The notes: generated by a model from the letters alone, not told the origin. DNA of 64,000 bases from Rhodosalinus halophilus (GCF_003298775.1 NZ_QNTQ01000020.1:21632-85631); one strand, 5' to 3'; positions 44,155 to 52,137 are shown, counted from the first letter of the stretch. Translations and numbers: made by a program.

Positions 44155-44307
44155 ATGGAAGGCTCGACGCGAAACTGGATCATCGGCGGCGTGGCGGTGC
44201 TCGTCCTCGCCGCGCTGGGATGGTTCTTCTTCATGGGCGGTGACGAGGCCGGCACCGCAACCGCACCTGCGGCCGAGGACGGCGGCACCGCGACCACGAC
44301 CGACTGA
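44155..44307 (+). CDS. Short single-span membrane protein, 50 aa
   Basis: A 50-residue product: a short basic/polar start (MEGSTRNW), a hydrophobic helix (IIGGVAVLVLAALGWFFF) and a Thr/Ala/Asp-rich tail (ATAPAAEDGGTATTTD). GGGAGGG lies upstream. Similar small proteins with a single N-terminal helix occur beside metabolic genes in Rhodobacterales but are unnamed. It lies 63 bp upstream of soxD and is probably on the same transcript. Confidence 0.55.
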   Translation: MEGSTRNWIIGGVAVLVLAALGWFFFMGGDEAGTATAPAAEDGGTATTTD

Positions 44308-44370
44308 CGCCGGGCCCTGCCCGGTCCGGGCCCGGCGCATGCCCGCCGGGCCCATTCCGGAGGGCCTGCC

Positions 44371-44700
44371 ATGCTTCTGCTGACCTGCCCCTACTGCGGC
44401 GTCGCCGCGGAGGAGACCGAGCTCGCCCCCGGCGGCGAGGCGCATCTCGCCCGCGTGGGCCCCGAGGGTACCGACGACGCCTTCCACGCCTATCTCTTCG
44501 AGAAAGAGAACCCCAGGGGCGTGCATTTCGAGCGGTGGCGCCACGCCATGGGCTGCGGCAAGTGGTTCCACGCCGCGCGCTGCACCGTGACGCTCGAGGT
44601 CTTCGGCACCTATCCGGCACAGACCACCGAACCGCCCGAGCACATCCGCGCGGCGATCTCCGCGAAGCGCCCCGGCTGGACGTGGAGAGACCTCGCCTGA
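44371..44700 (+). CDS. soxD: Sarcosine oxidase subunit delta
   Basis: Small zinc-binding subunit of sarcosine oxidase. The 109-residue protein has LLTCPYCGVAAEE (zinc cysteines), the HLARVGPEG segment, NPRGVHFERWRHAMGCGKWFHAARCT (His and further Cys ligands) and the C-terminal KRPGWTWRDLA. Full length for the family. It begins after the two short membrane ORFs and is followed, across repeat copy 4, by soxA. Confidence 0.94.
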   Translation: MLLLTCPYCGVAAEETELAPGGEAHLARVGPEGTDDAFHAYLFEKENPRGVHFERWRHAMGCGKWFHAARCTVTLEVFGTYPAQTTEPPEHIRAAISAKRPGWTWRDLA

Positions 44701-44760
44701 TGCTTCCTCTTGCCAGAAATACCCCCGCCGGAGGCGCCCGGCCTCGCACCCCGCGCAAAG
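44701..44760 (+). repeat. Dispersed palindromic intergenic element, copy 4 (degenerate)
   Basis: Immediately after the soxD stop: CTTCCTCTTGCCAGAAATAC then CCCCGCCGGAGGCG, preserving the leader and first part but losing the long G-run hairpin. It occupies the soxD-soxA gap inside an operon, so here it cannot act as a full terminator without cutting off soxA and soxG. Confidence 0.5.
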
Positions 44761-44770
44761 GTCTGCCGGA

Positions 44771-47700
44771 ATGAGCACACGTCTCGCCACGGGCGGGCGG
44801 CTTCTCGACCGCTCCCGCCGTATCCCCTTCACCTTCAACGGCAGGCGCCTCTCGGGCCATCCGGGCGACACGCTGGCCTCGGCGCTGCTGGCCTCGGGCC
44901 AGATGGTGATGGGCCGCAGCTTCAAGTATCACCGCCCGCGCGGCCCGGTGGCCTCCGGTGCGGAGGAGCCCAACGCGCTGGTCAACCTGGGCCGCGGCGA
45001 CCGCCACGAGCCCAACCAGCGCGCCACCACCACCGAGCTTTTCGAGGGGCTGACCGCCACCAGCCAGAACCACTGGCCCAGCCTCGAATTCGACGTGGGG
45101 CAGGTGAACGCGGCGCTGTCGCGCTTCCTGCCCGCGGGCTTCTACTACAAGACCTTCATTCACCCCCGCCCGCTCTGGAAGCATCTCTACGAGCCCTTCA
45201 TCCGTCAGTCCGCCGGGCTGGGGCGCGCGCCGGACCCCGAGACGCGCGATCCGGACCACTACGAGCATCTCTATGCCTTCGCGGATGTGCTGGTGGTGGG
45301 CGGCGGTGTCGCCGGTCTTGCCGCCGCGCTGGCCGCGGGCCGCGCGGGCGCCCGCGTGCTGCTGATCGAGCAGACCGCCCACTGGGGCGGCCGCGCGCCG
45401 GTGGACGGGGGCGAGATCGACGGCCAGCCGGCGGAGGACTGGGTCGCCGCCGCTGTGGCCGAACTCCAGGCGATGGAGAACGTCACGCTGCGCACGCGCA
45501 CCATGGGCGCGGGCCTCTACGATCACGGCTATGCGCTGGCCTACGAGCGGGTGGGCGATCACCTGCCCGAGCCCAAGGGCCCGCGCCACCGCCTCTGGCG
45601 CATCCGCGCGGCCCGCGTGGTCACCGCCACCGGCGCCATCGAGCGTCCGCTGTCCTTCGCCGGCAACGACGTGCCGGGCGTGATGCTGGCCTCGGCCGTG
45701 CGCGACTACGTGGTGAACTGGGCCGTCTCGCCCGGCGACCGCACCGTGGTCGTGACCAACAACGACGACGCCTATCGCACGGCGCTCGCGCTGAAGGCGG
45801 CGGGGCTCGACGTGCCCGCCGTGATCGACGCGCGCCTCGAGGGCGGCGGGCCCCTGATGGAAGAGGCGAAGGCCGCCGGCATCCGCGTCGAGACCGGCCG
45901 CGGCGTGGCCAAGGTCAAGGGCGGCAAGCGGGTCGAGGCCGTCCATACCTGCCCGCAGGCCGGCGAGGGCGCCACCGTGCAGGAAATCAAGTGCGACGCG
46001 GTCGCCATGTCGGGCGGCTGGTCCCCGGTCGTGCACCTGTGGTCCCATACGGGGGGCAAGCTGCTCTGGGACGAGGCGGAGGCCTTCTTCCGCCCCGACC
46101 CCGAGCGCGCGCCGCTGGGCCACGACGGCGCGCCCAACGTGATCGCGGCGGGGGCGGCGAACGGCGTGCTGGGGCTGGGCGAGATCCTCGCCGACGCCCA
46201 CGCCGCCGGGAGCCGCGCGGCGGAAGAGACCGGGCATGCGCCGAAGAGCGACGCGGCGCCCACAGGCGACGCGAGGGATGAGGCGCCACTCGCCCCCGTC
46301 TGGATCATGCCGCAGGGGGCCGCACCCGCGCTGCGCGCCAAGGCCTGGCTCGACTTCCAGAACGACGTGAAGGTCTCCGACGTGGAACTCGCCGCGCGCG
46401 AGGGCTACGAGAGCGTCGAGCACGCCAAGCGCTACACCACGCTGGGCATGGCGACGGATCAGGGGAAACTCAGCAACATCAACGGTCTCGCGGTGCTTTC
46501 TCAGGCATTGGGTCAGCCGATCCCGCAGGTGGGCACCACCACCTTCCGCCCGCCTTACACGCCGATCTCGATGGCCGCGATCGCCGGTCCCGCCCGGGGC
46601 GACACCTTCCAGCCCGTCCGCCGGACGCCCATGCATGACTGGCATGAGGCCCACGGCGCCGACTGGGAGCCGGTGGGCCAGTGGCGGCGCCCCTACACCT
46701 ACCGCCGCGAGGGCGAAAGCCGCGAGGACGCGGTGAACCGCGAGGTGAAAAACACCCGCGAAGCCCTTGGAATGCTGGACGCCTCGACGCTCGGAAAGAT
46801 CCTCGTCAAGGGGCCGGACGCCCCCCGCTTCATGGACATGCTCTACACCAACATGATGAGCACCCTGAAGCCGGGGCGCTGCCGCTACGGCCTGATGTGC
46901 AGCGAGAACGGCTTCCTGATGGACGACGGCGTGGTGGCGCGGCTCGACGAGGAGACCTTCCTCTGCCACACGACCACGGGCGGCGCCGACCACGTCCACG
47001 CCCACATGGAGGAGTGGCTGCAAACCGAGTGGTGGGACTGGAAGGTCTGGACGCTCAATGTCACCGAGCAGTGGGGCCAGATCGCCGTCGTCGGCCCGAA
47101 CGCCCGCAAGGTGCTGGAAAAGCTGGGCGACCTCGACGTCTCGAAGGAGGCGCTGAGTTTCATGGGCTGGACGCAAGGCACGCTCGCGGGTTTCCCGGTG
47201 CGCGTCTTCCGCATCTCCTTCTCGGGCGAGCTTTCCTACGAGATCGCGGTGCCCGCGAACCACGCCCTCGCGCTGTGGGAGGCGATCTTCGAGGCCGGGC
47301 AGGAGTTCGGCGTGATGCCCTACGGCACCGAATGCCTGCACGTCCTGCGCGCCGAGAAGGGCTTCATCATGATCGGGGACGAGACCGACGGCACGGTGAT
47401 CCCGCAGGACCTGGGCCTCGACTGGGCGATTTCGAAGAAGAAGGACGACTACATCGGCAAGCGCGCGCAACAGCGCAGTCACATGGCCGACCCCGAGCGG
47501 TGGAAACTCGTGGGGCTCGAGACCGAGGATGGCTCGGTCCTGCCGGAGGGCGCCTATGCCACGGCGCCGGGCACCAACGGCAACGGCCAGCGCAACACGC
47601 AGGGGCGCGTGACCTCGACCTATCACTCCGCCACCCTCGGCCGCGGCATCGCCATGGGGCTGGTCCACCGCGGTCCCGAGCGGATGGGCGAGGTGCTGGA

Positions 47701-47788
47701 GTTCCCGAAGGTCGACGGCACCGTGGTGAAGGCGAAGATCGTGGAGCCGGTGTTCTACGACAAGGAAGGGACGAAGCAGGATGTCTGA
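44771..47788 (+). CDS. soxA: Sarcosine oxidase subunit alpha
   Basis: Largest subunit, 1005 residues. An N-terminal beta-grasp-like domain (residues 1-120; FTFNGRRLSGHPGDTLASALLA), an FAD/NAD-binding domain (from about 165; ADVLVVGGGVAGLAAALA, TGAIERPLSFAGNDVPGVML), and a C-terminal GcvT-like THF-binding region (from about 610: YRREGESREDAVNREVKNTREALGMLD). The C-terminal domain captures the methyl carbon as 5,10-methylene-THF. Overlaps soxG by 8 bases. In step with soxB, soxD and soxG it makes the heterotetramer. Confidence 0.96.
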   Translation: MSTRLATGGRLLDRSRRIPFTFNGRRLSGHPGDTLASALLASGQMVMGRSFKYHRPRGPVASGAEEPNALVNLGRGDRHEPNQRATTTELFEGLTATSQNHWPSLEFDVGQVNAALSRFLPAGFYYKTFIHPRPLWKHLYEPFIRQSAGLGRAPDPETRDPDHYEHLYAFADVLVVGGGVAGLAAALAAGRAGARVLLIEQTAHWGGRAPVDGGEIDGQPAEDWVAAAVAELQAMENVTLRTRTMGAGLYDHGYALAYERVGDHLPEPKGPRHRLWRIRAARVVTATGAIERPLSFAGNDVPGVMLASAVRDYVVNWAVSPGDRTVVVTNNDDAYRTALALKAAGLDVPAVIDARLEGGGPLMEEAKAAGIRVETGRGVAKVKGGKRVEAVHTCPQAGEGATVQEIKCDAVAMSGGWSPVVHLWSHTGGKLLWDEAEAFFRPDPERAPLGHDGAPNVIAAGAANGVLGLGEILADAHAAGSRAAEETGHAPKSDAAPTGDARDEAPLAPVWIMPQGAAPALRAKAWLDFQNDVKVSDVELAAREGYESVEHAKRYTTLGMATDQGKLSNINGLAVLSQALGQPIPQVGTTTFRPPYTPISMAAIAGPARGDTFQPVRRTPMHDWHEAHGADWEPVGQWRRPYTYRREGESREDAVNREVKNTREALGMLDASTLGKILVKGPDAPRFMDMLYTNMMSTLKPGRCRYGLMCSENGFLMDDGVVARLDEETFLCHTTTGGADHVHAHMEEWLQTEWWDWKVWTLNVTEQWGQIAVVGPNARKVLEKLGDLDVSKEALSFMGWTQGTLAGFPVRVFRISFSGELSYEIAVPANHALALWEAIFEAGQEFGVMPYGTECLHVLRAEKGFIMIGDETDGTVIPQDLGLDWAISKKKDDYIGKRAQQRSHMADPERWKLVGLETEDGSVLPEGAYATAPGTNGNGQRNTQGRVTSTYHSATLGRGIAMGLVHRGPERMGEVLEFPKVDGTVVKAKIVEPVFYDKEGTKQDV

Positions 47789-48341
47789 GCCGGCGAGCGC
47801 ATTGGGCGTCGCCCGCGCCGAGGGCTATGTCGCGGTGGCGGAGCTTCCGCCGCAGGGCATGATCTCTGTACGCGGCGACCTGTCGGAAGAGGGCGTTGCG
47901 CAGGCGCTGGCCGACGCCTCGGGCGCCGCGCTGCCCGGCGTGCGCGGCATCACCCACGCGGGCGAGACGTCGCTCGCCTGGATGTCGCCGGACGAGGCGA
48001 TGCTCTTCTGCGGCTACGACGAGGCGGAGGAGCTGGCGCAGGCGCTGCGCGAGGCGCTGACCGGTGCCCATGCGCTGGTCGCCAACGTCTCGGACGCACG
48101 GGCGAGCTTCGAGCTGACCGGCGCCCGGGTGCGCGAGGTGATCGCAAAGCTCGCGCCGGTGGACATGGAGCGCTTCGCGCTTGGCGAGATCCGGCGCACG
48201 CGGCTCGCGCAGATCCCGGCGGCCTTCTGGATGCCCGAGGAGGGGCGGCTCACGCTGATCTGCTTCCGCTCGGTCGCGCGCTACGCCTTCGATCTGCTGG
48301 CCAAGGCCGCCGAGACCGGCGCGGAAGTGTACGCGCGGTGA
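47781..48341 (+). CDS. soxG: Sarcosine oxidase subunit gamma
   Basis: The 186-residue gamma subunit: PPQGMISVRGDLS, TSLAWMSPDEAMLFCGYDEA, VSDARASFELTGARVREVIAKLAP and LTLICFRSVARYAFDLLAKAAE resemble a GcvT-type domain. It contacts the alpha subunit in the tetramer. The start is inside the soxA stop region (8-bp overlap), ending the operon. A sodB promoter region with an inverted repeat follows. Confidence 0.94.
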   Translation: MSEPASALGVARAEGYVAVAELPPQGMISVRGDLSEEGVAQALADASGAALPGVRGITHAGETSLAWMSPDEAMLFCGYDEAEELAQALREALTGAHALVANVSDARASFELTGARVREVIAKLAPVDMERFALGEIRRTRLAQIPAAFWMPEEGRLTLICFRSVARYAFDLLAKAAETGAEVYAR

Positions 48342-48364
48342 AACCCGCGGGGCCGGGCAGGGGT

Positions 48365-48383
48365 TGACGCGGTGGCCGCGTCA
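48365..48383 (+). promoter_or_regulatory. Inverted repeat in the sodB upstream region
   Basis: TGACGCGG-tgg-CCGCGTCA, an exact 8-bp inverted repeat with 3-bp spacer, partly overlapping a TTGACG -35-like hexamer about 70 bp before the sodB start codon. It is placed as an operator of sodB, or as a soxG transcript hairpin; no T tract follows. Regulator unknown. Confidence 0.45.
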
Positions 48384-48436
48384 GACACATCTACGCGCCA
48401 TACCGACCGGCAACATATCACAGAGGGGTGCAGTCC

Positions 48437-49036
48437 ATGGCTTTCGAACTTCCCGATCTTCCCTATGCGCACGACGCGCTGGCCGACAGCGGCATGTCGC
48501 GCGAGACGCTCGAGTATCACCACGACATTCACCACAAGACCTACGTCGACAACCTCAACAAGCTGATCTCCGGCACCGAGTGGGAGGGCAAGAGTCTCGA
48601 GGAAATCGTCAAGGGCAACTACCAGGCCGACAAGGTCGCGCAGAACGGCATCTTCAACAACGCCAGCCAGCACTGGAACCACGCCCAGTTCTGGGAGATG
48701 ATGGCGCCCGGCGGCACCGGCATGCCCGGCGAGCTCGAGAAGGCGATCACCGAGTCCTTCGGCTCGGTCGACAAGTTCAAGGAAGAGTTCTCGGCCAAGG
48801 GCGCGGGGCAGTTCGGCTCCGGCTGGGCCTGGCTCGTCAAGGACAGCGACGGCAGCCTCAAGGTCACCTCGACCGAGAACGGCGTGAACCCGCTCTGCTT
48901 CGGGCAGACCGCGCTTCTGGGCTGCGACGTGTGGGAGCATTCCTACTACATCGACTTCCGCAACAAGCGCCCCGCCTACCTGTCGAACTTCCTCGACAAG
49001 CTGGTCAACTGGGAGAACGTGGCCTCGCGCATGTAA
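48437..49036 (+). CDS. sodB: Superoxide dismutase (Fe/Mn family)
   Basis: A 199-residue Fe/Mn superoxide dismutase converting superoxide to H2O2 and O2. Metal ligands are H28 in LEYHHDIHHKTYVDNL, H82 in SQHWNHAQFW, and Asp and His in DVWEHSYYIDF. Overall resemblance is to iron enzymes of Rhodobacter (called SodB). The ATG at 48437 follows AGAGGGG. The sarcosine oxidase operon just upstream makes H2O2, so the pairing with oxidative-stress genes is sensible but the two are probably separate transcripts. Confidence 0.95.
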   Translation: MAFELPDLPYAHDALADSGMSRETLEYHHDIHHKTYVDNLNKLISGTEWEGKSLEEIVKGNYQADKVAQNGIFNNASQHWNHAQFWEMMAPGGTGMPGELEKAITESFGSVDKFKEEFSAKGAGQFGSGWAWLVKDSDGSLKVTSTENGVNPLCFGQTALLGCDVWEHSYYIDFRNKRPAYLSNFLDKLVNWENVASRM

Positions 49037-49071
49037 GCCGCGCCGCGTCCCGGGCTTCGGCCCCGTATCTG

Positions 49072-49099
49072 CCCCCGAAGCGCCGGCTTCGGGGGTTTT
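49072..49099 (+). terminator. Rho-independent terminator of sodB
   Basis: Nine-bp stem CCCCCGAAG/CTTCGGGGG with a 6-nt loop, followed by TTTTCGTTT. A canonical intrinsic terminator 36 bp after the sodB stop. Confidence 0.9.
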
Positions 49100-49402
49100 C
49101 GTTTCGGGCGGGCTTGCGGCACGTCTCGCCCGTTCAATGAAAAAGGCGCGCCGCCGCAGCGTTTCCCTGCGTTACCCTCCGCACCGCGGAGACATCATTG
49201 CGGCCAGCACCGGGCCGAGCCGATGAAGCGCGGCCTCGATGCGGCCGAAAGGGCCGGTAAAGCGGCGGGTTTGCCGTTCTGCGCGGCGCACGCACCGGCA
49301 GGTGTCTTCACCGAAGTTTCATGCAACGCGGCGGCATCGCCCGCGTTTCGGCCGTGTCCGCCGACAAGCGGACGGACGAACCCTGCACAGGAGACCCGAG
49401 CC
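49100..49402. other. Intergenic region without recognised gene
   Basis: About 300 bases between the sodB terminator and a small secreted-protein gene. One frame (from 49223) is open and joins the secreted protein, but the first 60 codons are not signal-peptide-like, so translation is placed at 49403. No RNA gene or repeat was seen. Confidence 0.6.
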
Positions 49403-49801
49403 ATGAAACGCACCGCAGCAAGCCTCGCCCTCGCGGGCGCCCTTGTCGCCCCCGGCCCCGCCACAGCGCAGGAGGATGGCCTTCCGGGCGTCCGCTACGG
49501 GCAGGTCGCAGGCCATGTGGGTGGCGGCGCCGAGGCCTACGACGCCATCGGCGGCGTTCGCGGCGTCGAGCTGCTCGAACTGGGCGATCTCGAGGGCCGC
49601 TCGGAAGAGAACGCGCAGGAGCTGGAGCAGACCCTCGCCGAGTTCGAGACCGAAACGGCGGAGATGCGCCAGGCGATCGGCGGCGATCGCGCCATCGGCA
49701 AGGCGCTCGAGGCGGCCGGCTATACTGTCGGCGACGTGGTGGCCGTCATCACCCACGACGGCGGCCGCGTGCAGCTCGTCATCGACGACGGCCGCGGCTG
49801 A
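49403..49801 (+). CDS. Small secreted protein of unknown function
   Basis: A 132-residue product with a signal peptide (MKRTAASLALAGALVAPGPA, cleavage after the ATAQ region at residue 23). The mature part is Gly/Asp-rich and helical: GVRYGQVAGHVGGGAEAYDAIGGVRGVELLELGDL, an ENAQELEQTLAEFETETAEM coiled helix, then GYTVGDVVAVITHDGGRVQLVIDDGRG. No domain recognised. The C-terminal GDVVAV-I-x-DG-V-x-LVIDD pattern is similar to small beta-hairpin proteins of the periplasm, but this is weak. AGGAG lies ahead of the ATG at 49403. Convergent with the 715-aa gene, with a strong hairpin between the two. Confidence 0.7.
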   Translation: MKRTAASLALAGALVAPGPATAQEDGLPGVRYGQVAGHVGGGAEAYDAIGGVRGVELLELGDLEGRSEENAQELEQTLAEFETETAEMRQAIGGDRAIGKALEAAGYTVGDVVAVITHDGGRVQLVIDDGRG

Positions 49802-49813
49802 AATGCCCGGAAG

Positions 49814-49841
49814 GGCGGGCGGCGCCGGCGCGCCGCCCGCC
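49814..49841. terminator. Bidirectional hairpin between convergent genes
   Basis: Perfect 11-bp stem GGCGGGCGGCG/CGCCGCCCGCC with a 6-base loop, between the secreted-protein gene (+) and the 715-aa gene (-). No T tract on either strand, but placement suggests a shared transcript end. Confidence 0.5.
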
Positions 49842-49848
49842 GAAGGGC

Positions 49849-51996
49849 TCACTCGAGGCAGAAGCCCTCGATGTCCCAGTCTTCCCACCCGATCCAGCCG
49901 CTGTTCACGATCGTCCTGTCCACGCCGTGGACGCGAATGTTGTAGCCGCAGGGCTCCATCCCGCTGGTGTCGAGCGACCAGTCGCCGGTGGTCAGGCCCG
50001 CGCCGTTCAGTGTCTGGTCGTAGTCCAGCGCGTTACGCGCGTCGGAGCCCGGCGCGGGCGGCGGCAGCGGCGCCGCCGGCGTCACGTTCGCCAGCGTTAG
50101 CGCGCCGCCCGCCGCCTCGGCCGAGGGCGTCACGGAGAGCGCAACGCGCCTGCAGTGCGCGTCGTCGATGCGGAAGGTGCCGCCGATCGTCTCGCCCACG
50201 TCGAACTTGCCGCAATTGCCCGTGCCCGTGGTGATCTCGACATCGACCGAGGGGCGGGTGTTGTCCACCACGATGCGCTTGACCGCGGTCGAGGCGAGGA
50301 TCGCGCCCCCGCCGGACGCGCGAAAGTGCAGCTGGATGTCGTGCGGCCCGTCGTCGAGGCCCTTGAGCACGCCCAGAAGCCCGCCCGCCACCATCACCGT
50401 GGCGCTGGGCAGATAGGTGAACCAGCCCCCTGACGGCACCTGCTTGACGTCCACCGGCAAGACGCTCGGGTAGGTCGTGACGCTCGCCCAGAAGGGATCG
50501 GTAAAGGGCAGGGGGCCCGTGCCCGAGAGATCGTCCACAGTGATCTGGTATTCGAGCGGGCCGGGCGCGAAGAAGGCCGCCCCCTTGAGCAGGATGCGTC
50601 CGCCGAAGGGGCTGTCCTCGGCGATGAAGGTGCCGCCGACCGAGCTGCCCGTGGCGTAGCCGGTGGGCGCGATGCGGCCCACGGGCATGTTGCCGATCGA
50701 CTCGAGCACCGGCGTGAACACGCCCTCGTCCACGCCCGGCGGCAGCGGTTCCACCTCGATCGCGCAATCCTCCCAGTCGCCCCAGTGCGCCACGTGATCG
50801 GGGTCGTGCGGCACAGGCGGCGTGTTCCAGGACAGGATGCCCCGGATCCGCGCGCGCCCGGTCTCGCACCAGGCCTTGCGATGCGCCTCGAGATCCACGG
50901 GGATCGACACCTGATACCAGAGGCCGCCCTTCGGCATGTCGGGGATGTCGTGGACCGTTACCGAGCCGGTGCCCTGATAGACCCAGCCTGCGCCGTCGTC
51001 GAAGTCGAGATAGAAGGCGACGTGCTCTTCGCTGCCCCTGGTGCAGAGCCCGCCGGAAAAGCCCGACGGGCGCTTGATCTGCACGATTCCGTAGAGCCGG
51101 CCCGCGGCGCGGTCGAGTCCCACGCAGCGAAGCTCCTCGTAGGTGGTGTCGAACTTCGGGGCGATCAGGAAATCCCCGAACACCGAGGGATCGATCTCGA
51201 AGCTCTCGAAGGCCTGCTGCGCCAGCGCCACGCCGGCGGCGGTCTTCTTCGTCGTCGCGGCGGCCATGGCGGGGTAAAGCGCGCGCATCGCCTGGCTCGC
51301 GTCCTTTGGATCGGCCGCCTCGAGCAGTTCGGCGACCGGCGGCGCAGGTCTGGGCAGGGGATGCGCCGCGGCCAGCGTCTCGAGCTGGTCGAGAACCCAG
51401 GGGTCGATCTCGGCGACCTGGGTCTTCTCCTTGAGCTCCAGCACCGCGCCGAGCAGTAGCGTCCAGGGATCGATCTGGATGTCGCGCTCGAGCACGTTGC
51501 CCCAGACAGGCCGCCAGTCGGGCGCGGCGGGGGGCGGCTCGTCCTCCCACGACAGGATCGCCCGCACCCGCGGCAGCACCGGATCGCCCCAGCAGATCCT
51601 GCGCCGCTTGGGGTCGATCTCGATGGCGACCGCGTAGCACAGCTCTTCCTCGAAGGGCAGATCGTGCACCGTGAAGCTCGCCACCCCGTGGTCGATCCAG
51701 GCGCCGTCGCCGTAGTCGAGGAAGAAGCGGACGAACTCCTCGCTTCCCTCGGTGCAGGGGCCGCCTCCGTAGCCGCCCTGCCGCTTGATGCGGACCACGG
51801 CGGCCAGCACGTCCGTGTCGGGGTCGAAGCCGATGCAACTGAGCTCCTCGTAGCGGGTGTCGCCGATCTTCTCGACGACCGGCGCGGGCAGCCCAGGAAG
51901 ATCCAGTTTGGACAGGTTGCCGAAATAGTTGGGGTTCCCCAGCAGGTAGCTGCGGAACCGCGTCCGGTGGCTGTCGTCCTTGTCGCGTTTGGCCAT
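49849..51996 (-). CDS. Uncharacterised 715-aa protein with internal duplication
   Basis: No signal peptide. Two copies of a roughly 120-residue unit are clear: residues 49-170 (YEELSCIGFDPDTDVL, IKRQGGYGGGPCTEGSEEFV, DYGDGAWIDHG, VHDLP, VRAILSWEDEPP) and 286-412 (YEELRCVGLDRAAGRL, IKRPSGFSGGLCTRGSEEHV, DFDDGAGWVYQG, VHDIP, IRGILSWNTPP). Between is a helical stretch (170-285). The C-terminal third (about 425-715) is beta-rich and Cys-containing, Ig-like in tone (TVDDLSGTG, VDNTRPSVDVEI). No catalytic signature found. GAGGAG precedes the ATG at 51996. Divergent from the small stress operon. Similar unnamed proteins are known from soil bacteria; function is unknown. Confidence 0.85.
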   Translation of the reverse strand: MAKRDKDDSHRTRFRSYLLGNPNYFGNLSKLDLPGLPAPVVEKIGDTRYEELSCIGFDPDTDVLAAVVRIKRQGGYGGGPCTEGSEEFVRFFLDYGDGAWIDHGVASFTVHDLPFEEELCYAVAIEIDPKRRRICWGDPVLPRVRAILSWEDEPPPAAPDWRPVWGNVLERDIQIDPWTLLLGAVLELKEKTQVAEIDPWVLDQLETLAAAHPLPRPAPPVAELLEAADPKDASQAMRALYPAMAAATTKKTAAGVALAQQAFESFEIDPSVFGDFLIAPKFDTTYEELRCVGLDRAAGRLYGIVQIKRPSGFSGGLCTRGSEEHVAFYLDFDDGAGWVYQGTGSVTVHDIPDMPKGGLWYQVSIPVDLEAHRKAWCETGRARIRGILSWNTPPVPHDPDHVAHWGDWEDCAIEVEPLPPGVDEGVFTPVLESIGNMPVGRIAPTGYATGSSVGGTFIAEDSPFGGRILLKGAAFFAPGPLEYQITVDDLSGTGPLPFTDPFWASVTTYPSVLPVDVKQVPSGGWFTYLPSATVMVAGGLLGVLKGLDDGPHDIQLHFRASGGGAILASTAVKRIVVDNTRPSVDVEITTGTGNCGKFDVGETIGGTFRIDDAHCRRVALSVTPSAEAAGGALTLANVTPAAPLPPPAPGSDARNALDYDQTLNGAGLTTGDWSLDTSGMEPCGYNIRVHGVDRTIVNSGWIGWEDWDIEGFCLE

Positions 51997-52015
51997 GACC
52001 ATCTCCTCGTTAAAC

Positions 52016-52041
52016 TTATGCGCGCACCAATGCCCGCATAA
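52016..52041. promoter_or_regulatory. Inverted repeat upstream of the 715-aa gene
   Basis: TTATGCG at 52016-52022 and CGCATAA at 52035-52041 are 7-bp inverted arms with a 12-bp spacer, in the AT-rich part of the divergent region. It lies about 20 bp upstream of the 715-aa gene's ATG, as an operator would. Regulator unknown. Confidence 0.4.
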
Positions 52042-52137
52042 ACACTCTAAGGTTGTTTTCCCGGATGGAATTGACGGCGCGCATCGCATGCGCCCGCGGG
52101 GGCCTGATAGAGCAGTGCGTCACCGATCGAGGGCCGC

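Noticed and set aside
43613..44383. A single 256-codon gene from the soxD-like start through to intact soxD
   Set aside because: Only the first 31 codons resemble SoxD; the remainder is Ser/Arg/Pro-rich and overlaps two better-supported short ORFs in another frame.
44231..47668. A 1145-codon minus-strand frame opposite soxA
   Set aside because: Shadow of soxA: the His/Arg/Leu-rich product has no recognisable domain and soxA is certain.
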